A stretch of DNA of 64,000 nt, taken from NCBI GenBank assembly GCA_029339505.1, contig JAQISU010000182.1:682001-746000 (forward strand). The letters are read 5' to 3'. The number at the start of each line of letters is the position of its first letter. The first letter of the stretch is position 1. A model generated the notes under the pieces. That model had not been told where the DNA came from. It saw only the letters and a program-made list of their open reading frames with translations, and searched no databases. Shown piece by piece: positions 24,171 to 35,789 of the stretch. The translations under genes were made by a program, and so were the position numbers. The DNA comes from Unio delphinus (Eukaryota > Mollusca > Bivalvia > Unionida > Unionidae).

Positions 24171-25889
24171 GTCATTCACTTGTCTGCCATATCTTGTTGT
24201 ATACTTGTGTTAGTAGCTCTATCACTGATCCCGATTCGAGGTTTTGCCTTAAAATATATAATGAAAAGAAAATACACATACCAAACGAAGATATCAGATG
24301 TACTAACATGTTCCAAATGTTGCGCAGTGCATGCAGTTGATGTGAGAAGGCGATATATGTAACACCTGATAACAGAGCTGACAAGAGCGTGTAAAATTAA
24401 TTAACGAGATTAAAAGTGTATTTGAGCACAGGACATCAAAATATGAGAGAGACCAATCAGAAAATTAAACACATGTATGTGACAAATACAGTAAATACAT
24501 GTTGAACGTGCTTATAAAAGAAAATGCAATTTCAAATTAATCTTTAAATATAAAAAGGTAAACGATGCCAATATTACTTTTTTTCGAATGATTAGGAATG
24601 AATATCAGGTTGCGATTTGTCAAAAGGATGTAAGAAATGCTCCTCATTCTTGTTTTTTTTATACGTTTGATAAAATCACGATATCCATAATACAGATTTT
24701 TCTTTGAATGACATAAATACCATTACACTGAAACTCATTTCTTTTTACATTCAAGCCATCCAACATTTTGATTACACATTTTACGATAAGAGAGGGACAA
24801 ATTTGTTGACATAAAGAAAAGCGCATTGTGACATTAAATTTTATCACAATCCACTTAATTCGATTAGTTGGCAGTATGTGGGACTTCATACTGGCATTCG
24901 ACAAGTGAAAATAAATAATGATTTATAAACTGAGTTTAGCAATTGTGTATTTACTTTCAGAAATAAAAGGCTGCTGTCTAAATGTGTGTTTAATTACCTG
25001 GTGAGCTTAATCAATTACCGCGTTGAGTAATACTTATGTAGAGAAGGATGATGATTATTGTGTATCTACGATGATCCATTAACGTTTGGAATCGTAAAAT
25101 TACAAGAATTTACAGAAATACTATCTTGCATTTGACAGCCTCATCATCATGTATCTCATTCGATTTGGGCAACGAATAATAATTTCACTGTAGGCGGAAA
25201 CTCTCCATTATGAATTTATTTCGTGACACTCGTCAATTATAGCCTCGGCTCGTTTTACCCGCGGATCAAACGTCTCATCATTTGCATATCAGATTTCTTT
25301 GTAAATCAGTGGGATTCTAATGTATTGTTACGTTTTGTATCATCAGCATGAATTATTCACTGTGACTTTGTTTTTTGTTATGCAAAACCTATTTTCAAAA
25401 AATCGATTCCATACCATATTGTTAATGTGCTTAATGTTACTAGACTTTAAATGTTATCTTTCCTCAAGGTCTGAACCATCGTACCACAAAGATTTTCATC
25501 ATTTACTTTTACTGTCTGAGTTTTAAGTAACTTTTCATCAATCATTTATTCAAAATGCTTAGTTTTATTTGCTCTTTGAACACGTTTACAAGTTTAAATG
25601 AAGTTGAAAAAAACTTAAGAAACTGCAAAATTTGTTTTAATTTTACTAAAACGTTTTATCACGCAAACTGTATCATCAGTTACTAATTTATTTCTTGTAG
25701 CTAACACAGAATTATCGTAAACAAGATCATTAACGACCTGTTCAATAAATTCAAGGTCAGCCACAAGTTCTTTGTGTATGTGAATAAATAACTTAACAAA
25801 GAACACAAATTGATATCTGGACCAAACGAACCAACTGATGGTCATTAAATGAAATGAGCATTATGTAGGTAATGTTCAGTGTTATTAAA
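24171..25889. other. AT-rich intergenic DNA, no gene assigned
   Basis: The longest open stretches (24904-24659 minus, 25845-25615 minus, 25320-25526 plus) have no family signature. The one at 25845-25615 has a plausible amino-acid mix (LVADLEFIEQVVNDLVYD) and could be an exon or decayed viral sequence, but I cannot support either. Confidence 0.5.
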
Positions 25890-26110
25890 GCCTAACCACC
25901 TTTGCAGGATGTCTAATGAAGGAACACTATGCACGCAGGAAGTCTATTGAAGGAACACTGCACATGCAGGATGTCTATTGAAGGTACACTGCACATACAG
26001 GAAGTCTATTGAAGGTACACTGCGCATGCAGGAAGTCTATTGAAGAAACAGAGCATGCAAGAAGTCTATTGAAAGAAAACTGAATATGCAGGAAGTCTGT
26101 TGAACGAGAA
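25890..26110. repeat. About 31-bp tandem repeat, 7 units
   Basis: Units share GCAGGAAGTCTATTGAAGG plus an ACACTGCACAT-like spacer. The later units are shortened. Confidence 0.88.
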
Positions 26111-26557
26111 TTGTCAACGTTTTATGTGATTTAAAAAAAATAATGCTTCAAAACATATATTACTGTTTTAATTACCCTCAAATTTGGATCTTATAGTATC
26201 TGTGTGTCAAGTATTCGGTGTAATACTCTCCGTTTTGTCGGCTGCATTTTATGTGCTTCTGTGCTTGTCTTTCCATAAGGATTACAGTAAACTCTAATGT
26301 TAGAAAAATCATTTTATTTCTCATTTATTTCTTGAAATATAAATCTCATTTTTAGAAGCAGTTAAATTTCAGATTCTTCTTCATGACTGAAATTTGCACA
26401 GAATGGGTGTTTTTGGTGTGTGGTTAATTTACGTTTGTTGTAGTCCAGATTTACCCTGATCAAACGTTTCAGAGTTTCAATAAATATGCATATAAAAAGC
26501 GAACGAACAATGAAAGTTAAAGCATGGATACGACATTACTTCACAAACTTAAACTTA

Positions 26558-26825
26558 ACATTGTAGAGTTGAAATTGACAGAGAACTTGAAAGCCATCCA
26601 CTAAAAATTAAATAGGCCATAAGTAAACGTTTTTTTTTACAAATCTAATTTTACAATTGTAGAGTTGAACTTGACAGACAATTTTGAAGACCTACACTAC
26701 AATTTAAGTAGTCCACAAGTAAACGTTTTCACAAAGCATTACAATTGTAGAGTTGGACCTGAGAGACAACTTGGACGATGTACACTAAAAATTAAATAGG
26801 CCATACATAAAGGTAATTTCACTGT
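26558..26825. repeat. About 90-bp tandem repeat, 3 units
   Basis: Three diverged units each begin TTGTAGAGTTG (26561, 26657 and 26744 approximately) and contain AATTAAATAGGCCAYA and AAGTAAACGTTTT. The flanks 26111-26557 and 26826-27179 hold no gene. Confidence 0.85.
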
Positions 26826-27585
26826 GCATTCACGTGTATTAACCATATTGGATGTGTGTGAAAAAGGAAAAGAGTCAATAGTCTTCGCAAATGAAAGTAT
26901 TTATCCATCATTAATGGAATCGTCATTGCTTAATCAAGGCATTATCATAACAAAGTTAGCATGCACAAGGCACACGTGGGTTACACTAACTCGCATTCAC
27001 TCTTCAAGGCAACTATCATAACGATTCTCTTTTCTTCGAATGTTTTCTTTCACAATTAGTATTTACATTATTTGAACTTTATCGCATTCAGTAACTTGCG
27101 GTATTTTTTTTTCCAAAAGAAAATCTAAGATAACCAGAATTTTAAATAATATCGACTAAATGTTTTTTTTTTAGTCGACAATGTCTGATGATATTACTAG
27201 GCGTCTCATAATAGCTGATGATGGGGTGTTTCATGAACTCGTTTTACTCCATTTATATAACAATATTATTTGTTTCAATCATTATTTTCAGGGTTTGTTA
27301 TAACTTTGTCCTTTCCGTGTTATTTTTATAATCATAATATCACTTCAGCTCTCTGTATTTTTTTACCACCAAATTGTACACATCATCGTATTTCTCTTCT
27401 GATCATAACACAACATCGTAAACACGGTTTTGGTCTTAGACTTCCGCGATGTACGCTTTGTAGATGATATCGGAAAAATTCATTTACACGTGGTCCCTTA
27501 ATTTTAATATGGAGGAGTTTGAGAGATTATCTAAAATTAAACCTTCTCAATCCAGATTTGATCTTGACAAAAGAACACCCGATAT

Positions 27586-27780
27586 ATGCTTGATCCGAGG
27601 AATAATCTGATTGAAAGTATTCGTGATGTCAAGAAAGGATTTCGTGAAGATGGTGCATATGGTGTCTGGTCAACACTCCAAACTTTACGCGACACTAAAA
27701 GTGTCGATGCTACAATGAACGACCAACAAGCAGCAACAACTATCAATTATCTCGACGATCTCGAAATATTCTCAAAATAA
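27586..27780 (+). pseudogene. Unrecognised 64-codon fragment in viral element 1
   Basis: Open from an ATG to TAA. It is rich in Asp, Asn and Thr and ends with a TINYLDDLEIFSK segment. The reading continues after one stop for about 60 codons (TWIIRDERDSVLANETIAIL). No family recognised. Its place upstream of the helicase and its composition suggest a viral structural or replication protein, which is inference only. Confidence 0.4.
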
Positions 27781-29055
27781 AATGTCGTATTAACCGAAAC
27801 AGACAATAAAACTTGGATTATCCGTGACGAACGTGACTCTGTCCTTGCTAATGAAACAATTGCTATATTAAGTAAAAATTCCAAACCAGGAATAGTTATT
27901 GGTATTGACAAACATTATTATACACGAGCGTATCCCGTAACCGCGTTTTTTTTTTATATGGGATATATCAGATTAATAATATCCCTAGCGTTGATGATTT
28001 AGCGCCGATGAAAATGTTCAAAAATAAATTGTGTAGCCGAACGATGCAAATTGTGAAAATGGGTTCACAGATATAAGACGTCAAAAAAAAAAACAACAAA
28101 AAAAAAACGAGTGTCCTGAATCAGTGAAGGATACCGGAGCTACAATTAATGATGTCGCTAAACTAGACCCCCACTAAATGTTCAATAACAGTAGCATCGA
28201 TAACAGGAAAGATTTTACATAATTCGAAACATTATAAAACGAAAGGAGCTCCAATCAATACTATTGATCATAATGCGTATGAATTGACTTGCGCAGAAAC
28301 AATATTTCCACCAAGTCGAACACTAAGATTTTATAACAGTATTATAGTTAATTTCATCGCAAAAATAAGTAAACATGATTCTATATAAATAAGTATGATT
28401 GTTTCGAAAATGATGATGAAAAATATTATGAATTTGTAAGAGCTAACGGCGAAATGTATCGTCTTGAATCTACACGAATAAATGAAAAAATCTTGCGCGG
28501 AATTTCCTTATATATCGCAGATTGACAATACTGAACAATTACTTAAGAATTGTTTTACAGTCGCATCAGTTCCTGCTCACTTTGCCAGAGAAAAGAATTA
28601 GTGGAAACTAACACGGTTGGAATTCTTTGAAGATGTTAGACTTAGTTGTGTCAAATATGGTCACAGTGGACTGTGGAATGCTACATATGACCACAATGAC
28701 GTTATACAGGAATTTTTCTAGGTATGGGAGAATGTTCTGCATATTGTCCGCAATTTGGATATCCCACGCACGAGATGACCAGAGTATCGATTAATGGACC
28801 TTTACCTGACTTTGACATGACTCGATTTGCCTGTATATAACCATTTGAATTTGCAAATAATTTACACCCAGTTTGTTATGTCTGGTTTTGTAGACATGTT
28901 TGTAGAGCAAAAATGGGCTCCAATAGTTTTATTACGATATATGTTTGACTGTAAAATACTGATATTGTTGTTGCTCAGTGTAGCAATTATGTCATATCAG
29001 AAGCAGATCGAAGTATGGTTACCCCATCCCGATAAATGTACCCTTGACAGCGTAT

Positions 29056-29318
29056 TGGCCCCGAGTGTCCAAGTGATCTAAAGCGCTCTCCGTTATGGAT
29101 CACTGCCATCTCACCTGTGTCTGCGCGGGTTCGAGTCTAAGATTCGGCTAATGTTGTTATGTGAGAAAGCTTGCCAGTAGCTTCTCGTGGGTCGGTGGTT
29201 GTTTCCGTGGGTTTTCCCGGGTTCTTCCTCTACCAATAATACTGGCCACTATATATAGCCCATCGTGTGCTGAAAACTCTGTTAAACCCTACAACAACAA
29301 CAACAACAACAACAACAA
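29056..29318 (+). mobile_element. SINE family A (tRNA-Leu-like head), inserted in viral element 1
   Basis: The head reads GGCCCCGAGTG then GTGATCTAAAGCGCTCTCCG (box A) and GGGTTCGAGTCT (box B), the pattern of a tRNA-Leu-like gene. The body ends GTTAAACCCTACAAC followed by (AAC)n. The target duplication CCCTTGACAG(C/T)G is at 29041-29052 and 29319-29330. It interrupts a readable plus-strand frame of the viral element. Confidence 0.92.
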
Positions 29319-29934
29319 CCCTTGACAGTGTCAAAATTGTTTTTCCTCATATTGATGAAAATGAGATTACTGCAATTTCTAATAATATATCTAAAGTCAT
29401 AGATGAAAGCAAGGACTAAGTCACGAAAAATCTTGACAAGAAATATTCGGTAAATTTACTCAAGGTGGATCATGTGGTCATAAAAGACATAGCACAAGAT
29501 TAATTACAGATGATCCTGAACTCGAATTTATAATTGCTGAAACCGCACCCAAAAATACGTTTATAGGTACCCCCCCCCCCCCCAGCTCCCAGCTCTTTTG
29601 TCAAACGGAAGTAAATTATGTACAATTGTAAGTTATACTGATGGAAAATCTCTCATTAGTTTACACATTTAATATCATCAATGCTCGCTTACATTTCAAT
29701 AAATATATCATCGACAATAAAGATATTTCCTGACACCGCGATCGGAGTTGCCATGGATTCGTTTTAGATTTACTGGAACTGGTTGGGGCTCCTGGAGAAT
29801 AAAAAAAGAAATGTTGTACGGTTATACCGAATCCACTGATGTTTCCGTTAAAGATATTTATCGTAAAAATAATAAGTTAACACTATCATCGGCGCCATCT
29901 GTCTATTATCCACTATAGACAAAGGACTGTTTAT

Positions 29935-30184
29935 GTTGTTGTTGTTGGGTTTAACGCCATTTTTCAGCACACGATAGGCTATACATGGCGGCCAGTATTA
30001 TTGGTGGAGGAAGAACCCGGGAAAACCACCGGAAAGAAACACCGACCCACGAGAAGCTACCAGCAAGCTTTCTCACATAACTACATTAGCCGAATCTTAG
30101 ACTCGAACCCACGCAGACAGAGGTGAGATGGCAGTGATCCGTAACGGAGAGCGCTTTAGACCATTCGGCCACTCGGGGCCCCCT
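29935..30184 (-). mobile_element. SINE family A, inserted just before the viral helicase
   Basis: Minus-strand copy: (GTT)n at the left end, tRNA head (CTCGAACCC as the box B complement) and GGGGCC at the right. A perfect 15-bp target duplication, CAAAGGACTGTTTAT, flanks it (29920-29934 and 30185-30199), so the insertion is later than the viral DNA. Confidence 0.95.
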
Positions 30185-30203
30185 CAAAGGACTGTTTATT
30201 GAA

Positions 30204-30540
30204 ACGAACCTGGAGGTTGTGGTAAAAGTACTCGAGTTGTTGAATTATTCAAACATAGTTCGGATTTACTTGTTTTAACAAAGACACACAGACGTTCGAG
30301 AGAAATGAAAGATCGAGGTGAAAAATTATGTACGTATCACAGTTTCTTTCGATACAAAGGCGATAAATGGATTCATGAACAAATTGTTGAGAGATAAATA
30401 CTTAAACAAAATAATTTGGGATTAAATGTGCACCGTTTATTAAAAATGATTGTTGATTGGTTATTGTTGAAGAATACCGCGGTGATACTGTGTGGCGATT
30501 ACGATCAACCACCACCATTAGTTAGATTGTCTCCTCACGA
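30204..30540 (+). pseudogene. Superfamily 1 helicase fragment, viral element 1
   Basis: An ATP-dependent DNA helicase of the SF1 (Pif1/RecD/UL5-like) type, which would unwind DNA during viral replication. Walker A is intact at 30209-30232 (PGGCGKST), followed by RVVELFKHSSDLLVLTKTHR in the same open stretch, which ends at a stop near 30398. After a frame change, a second piece has the Walker B/motif III region, AVILCGDYDQPPP, at about 30476-30517. It ends in a premature stop, and further pieces to 30780 (KGDQTI, ERRFVIHF) match the next part of the element 2 helicase only loosely. Broken and non-functional. The same motifs occur at 58480-59400. Confidence 0.75.
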
Positions 30541-30780
30541 TGTTTAAAAAGTTTGTAGATTATTACCAGATAACAGATGATCACAGAGCGCACGATTCAG
30601 AATTAAGAGAGTTTAAGAAATGAATCAGATTACAGTCGAATAAAATTCGAAATAATGCGTGAAATAATTTCAGAAACTTTTATAAATGATTTCTGAGATA
30701 AAAGGAGACCAAACGATTTGAAAGTGGTAAGTAGAAAGACGGTTTGTGATACACTTCAACAGATATTATTTATATGACAA

Positions 30781-32573
30781 CGAGAGAAGTTTTCGCATCT
30801 ACCCGTACAATTATGTTATCGCCCAGCCGATACACGACGACGAAATGTCGACGTTGATATAACAGGATCGTCGGATAAACACAATTTACTGTGCCGTAAT
30901 GTGACAGTAAAACTTTCATCTTTATAGGACTAATGACGTTCACAATATAAATACTCATTCTGGTTTTAAACTCTTATGCTGAATTGGACCCTTACACCGG
31001 TTATATGGTGTTATAATACATTCACACGTGTTGTTGTGACAGTTCGAATATGTATTTAGTTTATTCATATCTGCCACTGGATTTCTTTAATTATTACTAG
31101 CAGTTCATATATAATAAATGTCGAAACAAACAACTCGGGCAATTAGAATACATGGAAACTAACCCCTGTTTCATTCCATTCCGCTCTGTAAAATCACAGG
31201 AGTCTCAATAAGTTACTGTCTATATTTAGAACTGAAAAGTTAAAAGAAATCTAACAGACGTTATGAGTTGGTGACGATGATGTTTTAACACTTGATAATC
31301 ACTACATAGTTCGAAACACTCCTCATTCAGACTCGAACGTGTGTTACGATCTTGGTACTGGGCGTCGAGGAAATTTGCGTCTTCGGTGAACATTACGATT
31401 ATATTTCGTCTGACAATATGGTATTATTTGATACAACACAGATTGTCAGGTTAACTTGCCTTCTTATTTTCGTGTATACGTCAGTAAATATTACCTGGTC
31501 GTCGTGTTTAACTTTTCTGGCGTTGATAGGTAAGTGTTTATTCGCTATTCATTGTTGTCTCTCTGTATTTTCGTTACACGCCGTAAATTGTTGTGTCGTG
31601 TTAGCTGTGTACCTTTCGTAAAACGACCCAAGTCCATTAGATCAGCCCCGTTCCCCAACCCCTTACCCTCCCTAAACATAACCAAAACAGAATACCGATG
31701 GATTGTTTTAGGTCTGATATCGTCCATTCATAAATCGAGGAATGTTTGCTGGCAGATCTTTCCATCATCCAATATAAAACCTTAACCCTGATATTTGTTG
31801 TGGGCGTTGCGGTCTTACTGACCGAATGACAGCGCTGTGTAGCCTGTTCCGATGTTGATTACCATACGAACAACTCGTCAAATTTTTAGGAATATATTAC
31901 ACACTTGGAGCCCTAATCGGCGCTTTTCAACAATTTAAAGTTACAACGTTTCGGTCTCACTCTAATTACTCGGATGGTCATTTTCCTAATAAATTAAAAT
32001 TCCCACACAAGCAAATGGACATATGTTAATAATGTTTTCATGTGTTGTTCTACATTTCATTTCACTTGAATGTGATGGAACACATGAATACTGAAATCAG
32101 TTAAAAGGATGATAAGTCTTGAATGAAATGAAGCGGTCTAAACACTTTCTTCAATATTAATATAGTTTTTACTCACTTTGTCAAAGAAGTATTCTTCAGC
32201 TTAATGCGATTTCTGCATTATTTGTCTAAATACAGTATACAATAAAATATGAGTGTTGCAAACAGAACAGAAGGATTTAAAATGTGTGGACTATAAGTGC
32301 TAAGTGATGTTTTCATAGAGTGATATCAAAGCACATTTGCATGTAATTAGGTGTTTGATCGCAATGATCATTAGGTAGTGACTGATGATTAACAGGTGTC
32401 TGAATCTCTGTCTGCTAAGACCGAACTTATTGTGGCTTCAGTTAATCTATTTAAAATGACATAAACTTGGATAAGCCAAATTATTGCTACTTTGTAGAAA
32501 TTAAAAGTATTCATAGTTTTAAATAAATTTCAATATCCTATAGAATACTATTGTATATACATCTATATTTCAG
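30781..32573. other. Intergenic DNA and upstream flank of the YqcI/YcgG gene
   Basis: 31340-31860 is less AT-rich and has overlapping open stretches on both strands (31352-31621 and 31534-31785 plus, 31727-31545 minus) with no recognisable family; it may be an unclassified dispersed repeat. 31860-32560 is plain AT-rich DNA. A polypyrimidine/AG acceptor (TATATTTCAG) ends at 32573, so a non-coding or coding exon should lie further upstream, but I could not place it or a promoter. Confidence 0.5.
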
Positions 32574-32608
32574 GTTCCATATATTTTCTCCCCTTTGGAC
32601 ACCATACA

Positions 32609-32849
32609 ATGAATCACAAGGAAAAAGTTATGAAGACCAAAGAAATTGTGAATAATCTTTACCCAAATTTATCAAAAGATGAGGAGGAGGTTAAGGTTAC
32701 AGAGGCTATTCTTCGCTTTGTGATGTATGATGTTGAGAACATGGATGCTCTTTATAGATTTGAGAGAATAAAAGAGAATTCAAACTGCCTGTTTGCAAAA
32801 AAAGCCAAAATTTGGGGCTCACCACCATGGAATGAAAAACTTTCTCTTG
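32609..32849 (+). CDS. YqcI/YcgG-family protein, coding exon 1
   Basis: First recognised exon of a cellular gene of about 260 residues. It follows a TATATTTCAG acceptor at 32573. The frame stays open back to that acceptor, so the ATG at 32609 is the likely but not certain start. It encodes 80 residues plus one base and stops at a GTGAGG donor (32850), phase 1. The N-terminal 60 residues are charged and helical in character, then comes ENSNCLFAKKAKIWGSPPWN, which aligns with the Cys-containing early motif of the YqcI/YcgG family (PF08892). Bacterial members include GntA, a heme-dependent N-hydroxylase, so an oxidative activity on an amine or guanidine group is possible but inferred. No signal peptide or membrane segment. 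Confidence 0.78.
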
Positions 32850-32952
32850 GTGAGGGTTTTTCATTATTATTTCAGTTATTAATAGTTATTAAGTAAGTTA
32901 CCACATGTGACAATGTTTATGTTGATGTAAGAACAAACCAATTATATGTTAT

Positions 32953-32954
<2 letters not shown>

Positions 32955-32984
<30 letters not shown>

Positions 32985-32986
32985 GT
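32955..32986. repeat. (GT)n microsatellite in intron 1
   Basis: About 14 GT units shortly after the exon 1 donor. Confidence 0.9.
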
Positions 32987-33254
32987 TTATGTGTGTTACC
33001 CATTATGTGGGGATGGAGAAAAATAAAGCACTTAATAGGATTGATAAACAGAAATTGTCCGTTTGGCTTGATATTTACATAAATATGATGATAAGCGCAT
33101 GCCATGAAGTTGATATTTTTGATTACTAGTGAAAAACAGCAAATACTATGGCAATGCTTGTAAATATCTTCTTTTCATTGTTTATAAATAAAATATCGCC
33201 ACACTAAGATCATAAAAAAGACTTTCAAGTTTTTTTTCCTCATTTCATATGAAC

Positions 33255-33600
33255 AGAAGAAAACATATATAGGTAAGTTTATCTTAGAAATCTCTACTGG
33301 TCATTAATATACATGTATAGGTCATTGATCTTAGAAATCTGGTCATATTTAGATACATATATAAGTAAGATGATCTTAGAAATCTCTGCTGGTCATTTAG
33401 ATACATATATAAGTAAGGTGATCTTAGAAATCTCTACTGGTCATTTAGATACATATATAGGTAAGTTGATCTTAGAAATCTCTGCTGGTCATTTAGATAC
33501 ATATATAAGTAAGGTGATCTTAGAAATCTCTACTGGTCATTTAGATACATATATAGGTAAGATGATCTTAGAAATCTCTTCTGGTCATTTAGATTCACCA
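33255..33600. repeat. 48-bp tandem repeat in intron 1
   Basis: About six to seven units of TTAGATACATATATAAGTAA plus GATGATCTTAGAAATCTC and a CTGGTCA end. Because 48 is divisible by three, the array stays open (33313-33627) as a 16-residue repeat, DTYISKMILEISAGHL. I read this as chance, as it sits in an intron without splice evidence. Confidence 0.92.
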
Positions 33601-33806
33601 TGTTTCAAGAATTGCAACAGGCCATAACATTAACATGTCCGATATACATATCCAGAACAGTCATTTTTGTGGTAAATAATGAAAATACAAATACCCCCTA
33701 TCCACCTATCTGGAGTTTCGGAGTATCAGTGAAAGTGGAGAAAGCATAGGACAAATTTGTTTGGTCTCCACTCTCACAAGACAGACAAAATTTCATGTCT
33801 TTCATC

Positions 33807-34049
33807 CGGGCCCCGTGTGGCCGAGTGGTCTAAAGCGCTGTCCATTACGGATCACTGCTATCTCACCTCTGTCTGCATAGGTTCGAGTCTAAGATTTGGC
33901 TAATGTAGTTATGTGAGAAAGCTTGCCAGTAGCTTCTCGTGGGTCAGTGGTTCTCTTCGGGGGCTCTCCTGGGTTCTTCCTCCACCAATTATACTGGCTG
34001 CCATGTATAGCCTATCGTGTTTTGAAAATGGCGTTATATCCTACAACAA
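33807..34049 (+). mobile_element. SINE family A in intron 1
   Basis: tRNA-Leu-like head (GTGTGGCCGAGTGGTCTAAA), box B GGTTCGAGTCT, and the end GTTATATCCTACAACAA. A perfect 13-bp target duplication, CATGTCTTTCATC, is at 33794-33806 and 34050-34062. Confidence 0.94.
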
Positions 34050-34364
34050 CATGTCTTTCATCTACTGTGCTCTCCAGTTTTGACCCTGCCTCCATCTCTT
34101 GCCAAGCCTAGTTACGGCCAGTAGAATTTGAAGGTAACATCTGATTTGCCATTTGATTCCCCTTTTCATTCCTGATCTTCACCATCTTGCATCAGATATG
34201 CCTACTCATGGTATAAATGAGAAATAAAGGTCACAGACCTCAAACATTTGTGAGATGAATATCAATGATACACCATTCTTCATTTCTTGCCATTGATCTA
34301 CCATTTATCTTACATGTATAAAATACAGATTTCCAATCAAGAAATAATTATACTTAGAAATGCG

Positions 34365-34890
34365 TGCTGTCACTAGTAGGAACACCACATTCTGTACTTG
34401 GATTGACATGTTACCTAGCTAGAACACCATGTTCTGTACTTGGATTGACATGTTACCTGTCACTAGTACGAACACCATGTTGTGTACTTGGATTGACATG
34501 CTAGCTGTCACTAGTAGGAACACCACATTCTGTACTTGGATTGACATGCTACCTAGCTAGAACACTATGTCTGCACTTGGATTGACATGCCAGCTGTTAT
34601 TAGCAGAAACACCATGTTCTGTGCTTGGATTGACATGTACCTGGCACTAGTTGGGACACAATGTTCTGTGTTTTTTGCTGTCCTTAGTAGGAACACTATG
34701 TGCTGTACTTGGACTGACATGTTTGTGGTTATTAGTAGGAACACCATGTTCTGTGTTTTTAGCTGTCACTAGTAGGAACACCATGTTCTGTACTTGGGCA
34801 GACATGCTAGCTGTCACTAATAGGAACACCATATTCCGTAATTGGATTGACATATTACCTGTCAGTAGTAGGAACACCATGACCTGTTTG
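34365..34890. repeat. About 48-bp tandem repeat in intron 1, diverged
   Basis: Around 11 units share CACTAGTAGGAACACCATGT, TCTGTACTTGGATTGACATG and a CTAGCTGT joint. Unit lengths vary through small deletions. Confidence 0.9.
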
Positions 34891-35236
34891 TGTCATACAG
34901 CTGATAACAATAATTATTTGTGTGCTGAGAAAAACTACTAGATGTACCATGGAATACAATAATTTGCTTGCTCTTTAAATACTGTTATGTAATTAATTTT
35001 CCAGAGTAATAGTTATGGTGTACTTATCATTGTTTTAGTTACCCCTACACATCATTTTTAAAATTAGGATTGCCAGTGGGAATAATCAAAAGAATTATTT
35101 TTCTTGAAATTTGAAATGCTAAATTGTAACACTTAGAACATTGAGACAAGTTTACACATGGATAATTTCTTTCCTTGTTCACCCTTTTCATATTATCATG
35201 CATAACCATTTTTTAAAATAAATAAATGTTTATATT

Positions 35237-35600
35237 GATGCAGTGTATGACAGTGTCGCGTTAATATTCATGAAATGGATGAAAATATAACTAATATTGA
35301 AATTATTTATGAGAATATCACTTTGATATTGATTTTGTGTATACAAATATCACATTAATATTGATACTCTGTATGAAAATATCAATTTAGCATTGAGTTT
35401 GAGTAACAATATTACTTTATATTGTTATTATGTAGGAAAATATAAATTTCATATTGCTATTGTGTATCAAAATATTACATTAATATTGATACTATGTATG
35501 AAAATATCAATTTAATATTGATATCGTGTATAAAAATATTACATTAATATTGATACTTTTTGTATGGAAATATCACATACTTTGTATGAAAATAAGTGAA
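35237..35600. repeat. About 32-bp AT-rich tandem repeat in intron 1
   Basis: Diverged units of ATTGATACTGTGTATGAAAA plus TATCACATTAAT. About 11 copies. Confidence 0.85.
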
Positions 35601-35789
35601 CCATGTCAAGTTTACTTTTTCATGTAAATGATGATTTGTTGAAGAGCTGTGTTTGAAATGTACTCACTTATGGGAAACAGAAATGTTTTAGAATATAAAT
35701 AAATCAACTTCATTATATGATTAAATGATGTTTAAACATGGAACAGGCATATAATATACTATTCATGATACTCTTATTATTTACCCATA

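Larger units (their letters stand above)
27180..30780 (+). mobile_element. Viral-type element 1 (Polinton/Maverick-like), decayed
   Basis: This stretch has many short plus-strand open pieces separated by single stops and shifts, with a codon style unlike the flanks. Two uninterrupted parts are 27586-27780 (MLDPRNNLIESIRDVKKGF at its start, function unknown) and the helicase at 30204-30540. Other readable pieces are around 28250-28830 (for example HEMTRVSINGPLPDFDMTRF near 28770), 29440-29560 and 29740-29915. I recognise none of these except the helicase, which matches that of element 2 in this window. Two SINEs were inserted later. The outer limits are estimates and no terminal repeats were found. 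A germline fossil, not a working virus. Confidence 0.6.

Noticed and set aside
27180..30780. Assignment of DNA polymerase B to element 1
   Set aside because: I looked for the DTDS-type and SLYPS-type motifs in the readable pieces and found neither.
31352..31785. Overlapping open stretches as a gene
   Set aside because: Both strands are open, no family is recognised, and the region looks like a dispersed repeat of unknown type.
33808..33890. tRNA-Leu-like gene (also at 29056 and 60903)
   Set aside because: All are heads of SINE-A copies with shared bodies, (AAC)n-type ends and target duplications.
34651..34941. 96-codon open stretch with repeated residues
   Set aside because: Read-through of the 48-bp tandem array; the opposite strand is equally open.
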